From the NCBI RefSeq assembly GCF_901709675.1, contig NC_051088.1:7284693-7348692 (forward strand): a DNA stretch of 64,000 nt, in the 5' to 3' direction. The DNA is from Syngnathus acus. Its lineage: Eukaryota > Chordata > Actinopteri > Syngnathiformes > Syngnathidae. The position numbers and the translations under genes were made by a program. This document shows positions 41,394 through 52,821 of this stretch, one piece after another; the first letter of the stretch is position 1, and each line of letters opens with the position of its first letter. Under the pieces are notes generated by a model. The model was not told where the DNA came from. It saw only the letters and a list, made by a program, of their open reading frames with translations, and did no database searches.

Positions 41394-41560
41394 AGCCAAT
41401 CACTGATGACGCTGAGGGTTCATGGAGGTTGTTTAGGGTTGGAAGGGGACACAAGTAGGGGAAGGGTCTTCCATGGTATAGGTGTTTATTAACCATGGAA
41501 GGGGCAGCTGATCCTTTCGGCTGCTATATAGAATCTGGGGGGGGGGGGGGGGGGGCAAAT
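41394..41560 (+). promoter_or_regulatory. Orphan promoter-like cluster
   Basis: In 170 bases there are a CCAAT box (AGCCAATCAC), a CRE-like TGATGACG, an E box CAGCTG, a near-palindromic pair of CCATGG sites and a TATA-like GCTATATAG at 41523, followed by a G19 run at 41537-41555. No exon is visible downstream on the plus strand. Confidence 0.25.
41537..41555 (+). repeat. Homopolymer run of 19 G
   Basis: Uninterrupted G run, able to form a G-quadruplex and prone to length error in sequencing. Confidence 0.95.
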
Positions 41561-42112
41561 GCACAACGGCTAAGCGAAACAATCAATCTGGAATATTGCA
41601 GAAAAAGAGAAAAGAAATAAAGCAATAGATGAAGTGACTTACATCGAATGCAAGAAAACTAAGTTTTTGGTGTTCCAAAGTGAACCAATGCTGGAGATGA
41701 AATTGATAAAGTACATTGTTTGTTTGTAATGACAATTGGCTGCTCAAACAAAAACATGGTGTGATAATAAGATAATGGCTCTGATGTTACATCAATTAAT
41801 CTGTACTTAATTAATGGTGTTCCTTACTCTCTTAAATCGCAAGTCATTTACCACTCACTTCTCAGATTTTCTTTCCTTTAATGTCAAAAGCCATGATTGT
41901 GTGTGTATCTGTGTGCACGTGTGCGTGTGTTTGTGTGTGCATATGTGGTGAATGTGGTGACACGGCATGCAAACCAGTTGCTCTGATTGTGTCTGGCAAC
42001 TGTGCAGGATTTGAGTTGCAAATTATTGTGACCATTCATGTCACAATCACAGAGTTTGTAGATTGTTCGAACTGTGTTGACCACACACAAAGACTTTAAA
42101 GCATTAATTATC

Positions 42113-42180
42113 CATCCATCCATCCATTTGCTGAAACGCTTATCTTCACGAGGGTCTCAGCTACTGGAGGCCAATACAGT
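42113..42180 (-). repeat. SINE tail fragment
   Basis: CATCCATCCATCCATTTGCT followed by GCTTATCTTCACGAGGGT and CTACTGGAGGCC, the reversed 3' tail of the common SINE. Confidence 0.65.
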
Positions 42181-42276
42181 ACTTGAACTAGAATAGGAAA
42201 CCCACTAAACAAAAGTGCAACCAGAAGACCAACCAGAAGTAGAACCAGAAGAATAATCAACCAGGGGAAAAAACAT

Positions 42277-42456
<180 letters not shown>

Positions 42457-42471
42457 GAAGGGCCATTTTAT

Positions 42472-42477
42472 ACATAT

Positions 42478-42543
<66 letters not shown>

Positions 42544-42550
42544 ATATACT
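42472..42550. repeat. (TA)n microsatellite
   Basis: Alternating TA with occasional CA, starting about 24 bases after the CT repeat. Together they form a compound microsatellite of about 270 bases. Confidence 0.95.
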
Positions 42551-43491
42551 TAAACTTAATTTAAAGAGTCAATACACAGACAAGAACTTGACAGTGCTTG
42601 CTGTTTGCTGTCCTAACTGAAAAAAAAAAGCACTCTGTCGTATAGCATGGCTAAAAAGTTGACACACATTCAAGTTGAATCAGAATAGGGTCCATTTAAT
42701 GCGATGTATAACAACACGAGGGCTCCAAGTAGATATGCATACCTTATTTTGTTGGGCCCTCAGGAGTCTGTTAGGTAATCTGGCAGACAGAAGGGATGCG
42801 ATTAAACTGCATAATGAGGGGAAAGGCCACTGGGGAAAAAAAATGCAGCGTGATCGTTTGTTTCATAACCCTGGAAAGCTGCATCATTGCACTGCGGACT
42901 GAGGGCGCCGAGGTTGCAGCCGCTATTTTGTGAAGCCTAAACAGACCCCAGTCTACACACAACCATGCGCACACCCGCAGACGAAACAAGCCGAATCGAA
43001 GTGTTTGCATACGGGCAAACGTTTCTCACCTGCCCTCCCGCCGCTGATCTGCTGCGATTCTGCTCCAAACAAAAGAAAAGCAAATAAAGGGTGTGCAAGT
43101 GTAACGTCAGGCAAGGCTGGAAGGCTTGTGGGCTTCCAGTCATTCATCAGTTTTTTTGTTACCACAGGAGGCAGGGCAGCCCCCGTCCACCCTGTTCGGC
43201 ACTCAAACACCGGGACGAAAGTTCCGGAAGTACACGAGCAACCAAAAACCAGCACCGAAGCTACATGATAACATGCTTTTGTTACTTTTACTGAAAGAAT
43301 GTGCATATTGTTGCATACTGCGCCTTATAGTCGTTCTTTTTTTAAAAGAATTGTATCCACGCCCGTGCGTTTGTGTGTGTGTGTGTGTGCGCGCGCGCGC
43401 GTCTGTGCATGTTCAAATGTCCCAATTTGACACAACCACATTTGCAATCTTAAAAGTATTTTCATTTCATCCATTGAAAGGAGACCTTTTT

Positions 43492-43600
43492 CCAAGGGCA
43501 GCCTGGAGCACTAGTGATCATCTCGTCTGCCTCTCAATTTTTAAGTTCAGGGTTCAAACCTCAGCTCAGGCCTCCCTGTGCAGTTTGCATGTTCTCCACG
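43492..43600 (+). repeat. Diverged SINE head fragment
   Basis: GGCAGCCTGGAGCACTAGTG, GTTCAGGGTTCAAACC (B-box-like) and CAGTTTGCATGTTCTCC match the 5' part of the common tRNA-derived SINE. Confidence 0.6.
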
Positions 43601-44544
43601 CTCAAAAATCATTAAATACTATATTCTCTAAAGGTGTGATTGTGTAAAAGTGATTACTAACAATTTGACAATATAAAACCAACACAAATATGTTACATGG
43701 AAAACAAAATAAAATTAATTAATTATGTATGCTGTGGGTTTTATTTTTATCCCTCTGCTTTCACAGATAGCACCATTTCTCAAAAGATTGGCAGTCACGA
43801 AATGTGTTTCTACTTTGGGATGGTGAGCTATCACTTTGAACTAAATCATAATGAAGTATTCAACTATCTACAAAGTGGACTGTCATGACCAGAAACGTAT
43901 AAGAAATCAGATTGCTCTGATGTCATAGTTTACAGCTCAGGGACTCAGGCCATTGGATGGATGGATGGATGGTTAAACAAAAGGTTAACAACAGGCACGG
44001 ATCCAGGTCCTCATTAATAAATAGTTTAACGATGCAGAAAACACACACAAATGAGCCAAATAAGATTCTGATCACACTCTGACTCACTCTACCTGCCACA
44101 AGGTTATATAAGTTACCTGAAATTTACTGTGGTTTCTGAACAGTTTAGTGGGCACAACACAAATGCTCATGATAAAAACCTTGCCATTAGAATGAGATGA
44201 CAATAAACAAATACTCAAACCGGTATACAGTGCACTTGTAACGAAAACACAGGCACAATCTGTTTTCACTTCTCGACCCCTACTAGGTCGATCTAGTATT
44301 CGTACACTGTCATCTAGTGGTCAAAATGCGTGCAGCTATTTACATAACAGTGAATGGTGCAATTTGGTCGCACAAATAAGTTGATTTTTCTTTTTGCATA
44401 GTTTTCTGGTTAATGAGTTTAATAAATACGGATTTATTTTTTCTTCATGACAAAATATGTATGTTACTTCTGTTTTCCTCTACAGTCTTTACACATACTT
44501 ATTTTTTCCATAATAACAAAATCAAACCAGGATTGTCACCGTCA

Positions 44545-44700
44545 CGCTGCTGTGGCTGCCTCACATTCCGGATTTCCGCTCTGGCCACCCTGTGTGGAGT
44601 TTGGTGTCACTGTGCTTGTGTGGGGTTTCTCCAGGATTTCTTCAACATCCCCAAAACATGCATGTTAAGTCAATTGAAGAGCCGAAATTGTGGTGGTGTG
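44545..44700 (+). repeat. Diverged SINE fragment
   Basis: CCTGTGTGGAGTTTGGTGTC, GTGTGGGGTTTCTCC and CCCCAAAACATGCATG followed by AAGTCAATTGAAGA match the body of the common SINE. Confidence 0.6.
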
Positions 44701-46495
44701 AATACTTGTTTGTTTATGTGACCTCTGAAAGATTGGCGACCATTAGAGGTTTTGTTGCCCCCTTTTCCACCAACTTCTTTAACTGTTGGCCTACTTTCAT
44801 TTAATAACCCCATGGTATCAACTATTTGGTATAGTTTTCTCTTCTGTTTGATTTGTCATCTATAGCTCTACTTCTCCCCAATTCTCTCTCTAATTCTTTC
44901 TTCCTTTATTTCAGATGTTCAACCCATTATCCAAGCAGTATATCTGAACCAAGAGATTTCCATCAGAGCGGGCCTGCAGCCAGACGCTCGAGAGCAGAAA
45001 ATAGCATTAAATGACAGGGTAGATTGTGTGGATGTTTTCCGATATGAATGCCATGATATTGATTAGATATCTGTGGAGCGACGGAGGAGATGGACGTCAC
45101 TGGCTTCTCAGGAAATTGAAAGTGTTCAGGTTTAGACTGGCTTCTGTTTTTCCTCTTTCCTTTATGTCTGTCTTTATCTGCCTTTGTCTTGCAGAAGATA
45201 TTTTAAAAGTCAAACTGCACAATGCCAACAGCAATACTGCTCGCAACCTAATCATTTATTCATTACATGATTAACTCGATCATGCATTTTTACATACACA
45301 GTTGTTAGGGTTATGTGCACTTTACATGCACTCTGAACCCTTACCATGCAATGACTGAAAGCAATTCCAATGCCGAAACAAAACGACTGTAGTGTAAACT
45401 GTGCAGACCACTTTTGTACACTAGATGGAGACACCAGTCCTGAAGGTCTCGCTCTCTCCTCTCTCACACTTGCTCTCCTTAATTTAGGGAAATGCAGTAT
45501 GTGTAAAAATAAAACTGCCTCAAAATGCTATCGCTGATTTTGGTCCTGGATAGAAATGTTTGTTTTAGTAATTCACTCTATTAATTTCCAGCAAAAAAAA
45601 TTGATTAAAAAATAAGAAATATAAAGGCATATCTAGGTCAAAATTCCTCATTCCTATTCAAGATAAAATTCCTAGAACACACCGAATTTGAAAGAGTCTA
45701 TAAAAGCTTTTCTTGGTCTCTTCTTTCTCTACAGTTATTTCGGGTAGGTTCCACTCTTCCATCCTGAAGAAGCAGCACATAGGTGTTGGTAAGATAGCAT
45801 GATGTCGGCCAGGCTTTTATGCTAACATTGCACAATCTCCGTGTGTAAGAAAGACAAAAGTTCTGTGGTAACATGCAGTTAAGGCTAAGGCATGAGTTAT
45901 TGCTCTTCCTATCCTTGTTAGTGCTTCAGTGCCGCTTCAGCGAAACACGGACTGATCTAGGTCATGGCAGACAAGAAGTCACAGGACTATTAAATGAGGG
46001 GGAAAAAAAACCCTGACACTGTTTTTTGACAAGAATGAAAGTAATGAGACCAAGTCATGGTTACCAAGTGAGGGCTTGTTCAAATGTAAAATCAGCACTT
46101 GTTTGATATGGGTGAATTCAACTCTGGACTACCTTGTTGCAAGTTTGGAACTCATCCAAACCGAGGTCATCTGGATTGAATCATTGAATCGAAGCATCTG
46201 GACTTCTTGGTTGTCAAACAACTCCAGAAGATACACCCGCAAGAGGGATACGTTAAATATATTGTACATGAATCTAAGATTCTGACTTTAAAAAGCCCTC
46301 AACAGCCAAGAAGTCCAGTCATTTCTATTCATCATATGCAGAATACACTTGTTGCTATTTTTTTTCAAATAGTGAGTTTTGCAGAGAAACTAACAATAGT
46401 AGAAATAGTGGATCCAAACATCTGCACAAACAACTACGTAGTTTTATTTTTTTCTTGTCTGGGCTATGCACTCAGAAGAGAATGTTTTGATTCAA

Positions 46496-46640
46496 TCCAT
46501 CCATCCATCCATCCATCCATCCATCCATCCATCCATCCATCCATCCATCCATCCATCCATCCATCCATCCATCCATCCATCCATCCATCCATCCATCCAT
46601 CCATCCATCCATCCATCCATCCATCCATCCCTCCCTCCCT
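46496..46640. repeat. (CATC)n microsatellite
   Basis: About 33 perfect 4-bp units ending in CCCT variants. Probably an expanded SINE tail. The WMDG and SIHP open frames are artefacts. Confidence 0.97.
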
Positions 46641-47920
46641 AGCCCCCTCGCTCCATCCATTTTCATTTCCTCTTGTCCCTTCCATCTCTTAGCTTTCCCC
46701 TCGGTTCTTTCATCCATGTCTTATTGTAGTTTAATAAGTGTAAAGTTTTAAAGCTTTTCCTCTGATTCCGCAAACAAAAGTGCTTCTCTTGGGCATGGAC
46801 ACAATGTCGACGAGAGCAGAATCTTTCCCATCACACATAGCTGTAACTAATTTTGCATTTAGGTGGTGAAATTCTTTGGGATGTACTGTTTGAAGGAAAC
46901 GGAGACTGACACTTTTTTCTTTGGTGGCTTGGGCGGTGGGGTTTCAGGTTTCCTATGAAGCAACTGGCTTAATAAATTGTTAAGTGCAGTTAAATGTCAA
47001 CTCCATTCAGATATATTGAGAAGGCCAACATAAAGAGAATCAAATAAAGGTTAAAATGATGTTCTTGTACTTTGGATATCGTGTATTTTTCCTTAGGTAA
47101 TTTAGTTTTTTTCTTACATTACCAAGGAAACAGACGTTTTATTTACAGTTTTGCAATCAAGCATACTCCATTCGCAAGCACTTCAAAGTTTCAAAAATGA
47201 TTCTTGTTATGTCATTAACAAAGAGTGAAAGATGGAATTGTTGTATCTTTTTGTCGCTTATTTGTGGCAATGAGCTCAAGTGCAAGAAAAGGAGTTGGCC
47301 AGTGAAAGTGCTGATGAGGTCTCTGCGGCCCATCAGTCATTCAATTAAGCATTCACAGTTGACCAATAGTGTTTTATGTTGCTCAGAGTGAAGTGGAAGG
47401 CTGGCACGTTGCTCGTTTTTAATCTCTTTAAGTAATCGGCCCGGCAGGCAGGTCAATGAGTCCATCATGTCAAAGTGATTGACTCAACGCTAAGGTTAGA
47501 GGTTTTTGGTGAGGCTTCAAGGTTGGAGTAGTTCTTTCAACATGGCGCACTGCAGAGATGCTCCTTGGCTGCTGTCTATTAACATTTGACCCTGGCATTA
47601 TGAAGCCTTAAAGAAGACATTTATGCATTCTTTTTTAAAATTCAAATCTTTTGAGTAACGTGTGTTTCAGCCGTCACTTGAAAGTGGCTCTGGGTCTTCA
47701 GCTAATTATGCCATGGGTGGAGCAACTCAGTGAAAGCAGGCGATTGTTGTTGCTTGTCGACTGTAGAACGTCTTGCTCTCAGACTTTCAGAAATAGGCAG
47801 ATAGCCAATGATTTGCTCAGTTGTTTAAGTTCATACTTGATGGGTGTGCAGGCACCGCAGTGACTCTATTTGTATACAAGCCTTTTTAAAGTCAAGCTCT
47901 TTAAAGACCAAGCCACTCAC

Positions 47921-47988
47921 CTTTCTCTTCTCATTGGCCACCTGGGACGAGATTGTCATCCTGCCTCGGAGTCCTCGGAGTGGAACCG
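47921..47988 (-). other. Probable non-coding 5' exon of rad54l2
   Basis: A 68-nt segment with a strong acceptor (CCTTTTTCATTGCAG) and a near-perfect donor (AAAG then GTGAGT), on the rad54l2 strand and upstream of its start-codon exon, whose own acceptor shows that an upstream exon must exist. Only one reading frame is open through it, and that frame meets a stop just after the rad54l2 ATG, so it is non-coding for RAD54L2. Assignment to rad54l2 is inferred from strand and position. Confidence 0.5.
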
Positions 47989-48599
47989 CTGCAATGAAAA
48001 AGGGCCAATAAAGCCACAATATTACGAATAAAAATATTTGCTTTCTTAATATTTGAACATTTTGGTATAATGTAGTCCAAATGTTTAAAACAAATCAGCT
48101 TTTTTACTCGTGCATGCACTAGTCAATGCCACGTGGCATTGTGGAAAAAATGCTAGGGTCGAGCGTATTTGCTAGTACTGTTGCACAAATGTGTTCGAAC
48201 ATACTCGTGTACATTTGCAAACGTACGTTTCACTGTATTTGCGAGTCAATTCTTTTTAGTCCACAGTGGTAGCTTCACGATGCATAAAAATTCGCATTGT
48301 AATTGTGAAATTATTTAATTGCAATTGTTATTTTGATCTAATACGACCTTTTGTTAACAACAACTTTTATGTTTTAAATATGTTCGAAATAAAGACATAT
48401 CAATAAATCAATCAAACATTACATCATTCAAACTGCTGGGTCAAAAACAACCCAATTTCGCTTAAAAATTGACAGCCCTTTTTTTGTACAAAACACCCAA
48501 AAATGCATTGTTCATTCATTCATTGTCTATTTCTTTCTAGCTTTCTTTCTTGCTTTTTTTTGTTTTCTTGCTTCCTTGCTTTTTTTCTCTCTCTAGGAG
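47989..48599. other. Intergenic or 5' intron sequence, no clear feature
   Basis: AT-rich with short CTTT-type low-complexity sequence (48530-48600). No exon seen. Confidence 0.4.
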
Positions 48600-48984
48600 T
48601 CACATTCTAACTATAGCCTCTCTTGAACTGCAACGTGTGACTCCGTGAATCCAATCGCACTCTCTTGCGCTACCTATCGGTTGTATTCCCCTCTGCCCGG
48701 ACGGCCCAAGCGCGCTCCCGTCACACGTCAGAACCCAGCCTACTGGTGCTGAGGCTGACGGGGAGGAGGAGGATGATGAAGACGATGGCGGTGATACAGG
48801 AGCAACGCTGAGTTCGCTCTCCCTCTCCTCTTTTTCCCCCTTTCTTATCCCGGTCCATTCTATTTTGGACCACATGTATTTCAATTAAAAGGGCATCTTA
48901 GCGACACAGAAACAGAGACAGCTCAGACCGATCGGACGCGGTAGCGCTCTTCACCGCCCGCCTGGCTCCAGAGCCGAGACCGAG
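48600..48984 (+). promoter_or_regulatory. bsn 5' UTR and probable shared rad54l2/bsn promoter region
   Basis: GC and CpG content rise sharply from about 48690, with GCGCGCTCCC, a CRE-like ACACGTCA and many CG dinucleotides running into bsn exon 1. If the exon at 47921-47988 belongs to rad54l2, its first exon should also lie here on the minus strand, making this a divergent promoter. Transcription starts cannot be placed from sequence alone. Confidence 0.5.
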
Positions 48985-49163
48985 ATGGGGAACGAGGCGA
49001 GCATGGAGGGCGGCGGGCAGCCCGGAGAGGCCGGGATGATGGGCTCCGTGATGCCCGGAGGACCCGCGACCGCAGGGCCGGGAGGACAGCACGTGAAACC
49101 CGTCAATGGCTCTGCTGCCGGCGGAGGGATGGGAGTCGGAGGCCCCGGGATGGGGATGACGAG
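48985..49163 (+). CDS. bsn: bsn coding exon 1
   Basis: Residues 1-59 plus two bases. It starts with a good ATG in a CpG-rich context (GAGATGGGG), encodes the myristoylation-type N-terminus MGNEAS and a Gly/Pro/Met-rich disordered stretch. The donor GTAGGG at 49164 supplies an immediate in-frame TAG if unspliced. Confidence 0.92.
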
Positions 49164-52100
49164 GTAGGGCCAGTGGTTCCGCTAAATTTTGGTCTCGTGA
49201 AGAATGCACATACGAATTGGAAGGTTGCCTCAGGAGGACATCCTTGCGGTGTGACAGATACCACGGTGGAACCTCCTGCCACCCCACCCCCCAAAGAAAA
49301 AACAACTTGACATTGATTGAAAACGGTTGCTATAGCAGCCACTACCCGAAGCCCATCATCCGCCTTCGTATTCGGTGCTGTCATGTGCTGCGATGGTAGT
49401 ATTTCCCCTCTTGCGTGGTGCGTTGGACGGACCTGGCGTGACCAGCTGCAGAAAAACGCGCGCGCGCTCGACTACACGACCGCACTCACTCACTTCCTGA
49501 CGCGCACGCTTAGGCGAGCCACCGTGTTTGTCGTTTCTTACCAAATGCAGCATTCGTGCACGTCACTCATGAAATTTTGTTTTGTGTTTTATTCTAGAGG
49601 TGATCGACATGTGACTTTCGTGTCGTGTGTGTGTGTGTGTGTGTGTGTGTGCATGTGCGCGCGCGTGCTTCACGGGGCTTGCCTTGAATGCGTGGGATGT
49701 GTGTCATAGTGGTACTACGTATTGTTAGGGGTTAGAACAGATAAACTCAATTGCACACCCCTCTGATGGAAATAAGAGATTTTGCAGACCTGTAAATTTC
49801 CTGTCCATAGAGGCTATTGCCCAATGCATCACTGAGCATTCCCAGCTATGTATAGTAAGACGGGGGAAAAAAACCCCGCTTGGACGCAATCAAGTTGACG
49901 TGTGGAAATAATGCAGAAACAGGATAAGCATAAGTAGTAGATTCATGTTACATGTAGGCACGCCGTGTGCATGATTGATTCTCACCCCTCGTGAGAGAGG
50001 GTGCATATAGGAGCGACGACATGGCATATCCATCATTATATAACATAGCGACTCAGAGGAGGCATGATGACAGCTTAAGCTGCCTTCTAATAAACGACAG
50101 TTCAGACGAGGCATCATAGGAGCACGATTGCATTTGAGACAGTGTTGCTTCTATCAGATATGTTGGAATAAAGGTTTGCATAGCGTGCAGCGCATCACAT
50201 TAAGTATTGATAAGACAGGATAAAGAGGCCATGTGAGCAGAATGATCACGTGCAAAGCGTGTTTGCCTGTACCGGCCCCTCCCCTCTTCGTCTCTCGTTT
50301 GCAATGCCTGCACATAGTCCTCCTCTCCTTATGTCCGCCTCCCTCTTTCCATTTGAGCGTCCTTCTGGAGGGAGGATGCTTAGATTTCCTCTTCTTTTGC
50401 TCTTCTTTCCATCACTCTACTCATCCCCTCCAGCTACATTTGTGTGGTCATAGAATGGAAGCATGAAGATGAAAGAGTATCATGTATTCTATGTTAGCAT
50501 GTCAGTCCGTCCATTCAAATATAAATAGCGCTTTTCTTCACAATGGTCGCCCGAGTTGGCGCTTATCTCACCTGACTTTAGGTGAGACGTGCATTTTGAC
50601 AAACGAGTCTTCACATTGCAGTGGTTCACAACTGTTATTACCCTAGGACCCGCATTTTCCTGTTGCCACAAAGTCGTGACCCAGTTTTATAGATGTCTGA
50701 ATAATAGCCTTCAAAAACATTTGTTTGTTAGCACAACTTCATGGTTACATGTTGAAAGTGTATTTCAGAACATCTTATTACAAACTGAGGATGAGCAAAA
50801 AGAAGAAAAAAAAGAACAATAATGTAAAATACTTAATTGCTTTGGCTCCATCTGAAGAGCCTTGGAGAAGCTATTCACATAATGTTGGAGGTTGCATCTG
50901 CACATGTTCATTTGTGCTGCACCGATAGCATATTTATCTCTTTGTGTAACGCTGCGTCAAAGAAGAAAAACGGTTGACATCTTATATATTTTCCGGCACA
51001 CCTTGTATGTCTTGATCATCGTAATGCAAGAGCCCCTTAAAATTTTGACAAGCTGCCTCGACACACTGGACCTCAAGCATGTTGCATATGCTTGCTTTGT
51101 CCACGAATTCGAAAGCTGAATTTGTGCTTTCTGTTACTATAGTCAGATGGGAAAGACCCCATAAAAAAAAAAATCTCTGTGAAATGTCAACCTAACCTCT
51201 GTGAGTCACGATTCACAAAATGAGATAACATTCTCTAATGGTGGATGCAGCAAGTGAAGTTTATTCTTTGTGAGGGTCACTCCATACAGTGATCCTGGTA
51301 TAAACTGACAACAATGTTTTCCACAAAAAACAAACAGAATTTGTCAGTAAGTTTGTTCACGCAAGATGGCTGCCCTCTGGCTTCATTCGTGAGAGGCCTT
51401 GGCAGTCCAGGTTATTACATACGTTTACGATGTGCTGTCGAAGCTTGACTCCCTGCAGATTTTCAACCAATCACAAGCAGCCTGGAAGTAACTCCACCTC
51501 CCCGCTGCTGTATTGGTCTTGTGCAGTCTAAAGTGCAAAGATGTAAGGTTGGAAGAGAGTGATAGAGTTATACAGAGCTGAAAGGGTAAGAGTAGTGAAT
51601 AAAGGGAAAAAAAGAAATGAGGCTATGGAAAAGACCACTTTCGCAAGGGCATAGAAATAGAGGAAAGTGGGTGGGAGGAACAGAGGGAACGAAAGGCCAA
51701 CCATGAAAAAGCCAACTGAAAATAAAGTCTGACATATTATCATCAGAAAAATAAATATCACTAATATTGCCAAAGAATATCTCCTGTAGTACATTTTGAT
51801 GTTTACAAACATTATAGTTTTATATTCCAGAGCTCCATATAGAGGCTCCAGCGCATCCACCAGCCTAGTGAGGGATAGCAGAAGAGAAGATGGATGGAAC
51901 TTTAATGTTTTAACAGAAGTCAGGTTTATTTGTACGGCCCTTAATCACAAAAGAGTCTCAAAGGGCTTCACAACCCCACAATTGACAAATATTAACGACA
52001 TTCTCTCATCTAAACATTCCGAAACAAAGAGATCCACTCAACAAACATGCTTGACATTCTTGGCCAAAAACATTTAATTTAGCCACAAAAAAGTATGCAA

Positions 52101-52752
52101 AAATAAGGTAGCTTCATGTTCAATTTTTTTTCTAATTTCTAATTGAAAAACAAAGTTGACTGTTTTTGTATGAATCCAACACAAGGTTCATAAAGTGCAT
52201 GAGAATAACGAAATTGAAAATAAAAATGTGTTGTGATTTGTTTGAAAACCTTTTGCATTATATACTGTACATTTGTACGTGTACAATATGTAGTGATTTT
52301 TTTAAACTCTTTGGCATTATGTACTGTACATTTTATTTTTCATGTGCAACTCTATATAATAGAGAGGAGAAATAGGAAAAAAATATGCTTAATAAATAAC
52401 AAATAATGTTATACTGCAATGAAGGTGGAGTTGCAGTTAAAGTGAATAAAGCAGTAATTTCTTAAATTTATATATTCATAATAAAATGTTCCAATCAATC
52501 GGTGGTGATTTGGGCAAGACTGAAAAGTGCGTAAAAGCGCAAAACAATGGAGCCCTAATTTTCTTCAAGTCGGAGCCGCACTAAAATACATAAAAGGCAC
52601 AAATAAGGATATGAGAAGAATGTGTGAAGTCTGGATTGGCGTGGGGAGAAAATGAAGACGGGAATCAAGAGCAATGATGTCCAGATGGCTCAGTGAAAGG
52701 AACTTCGAGGGAGTGAGAGAGAGAAGGAGAGAGAGAGAGAGAGAGAGAGAGA

Positions 52753-52821
<69 letters not shown>

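Noticed and set aside
46464-46717. WMDG-repeat and SIHP-repeat proteins
   Set aside because: Translation of the CATC microsatellite.
48600-49384. Minus-strand open frames opposite bsn exon 1 (94, 135 and 93 codons)
   Set aside because: GC-rich sequence has few stops. The plus-strand frame encodes the recognisable bassoon start.
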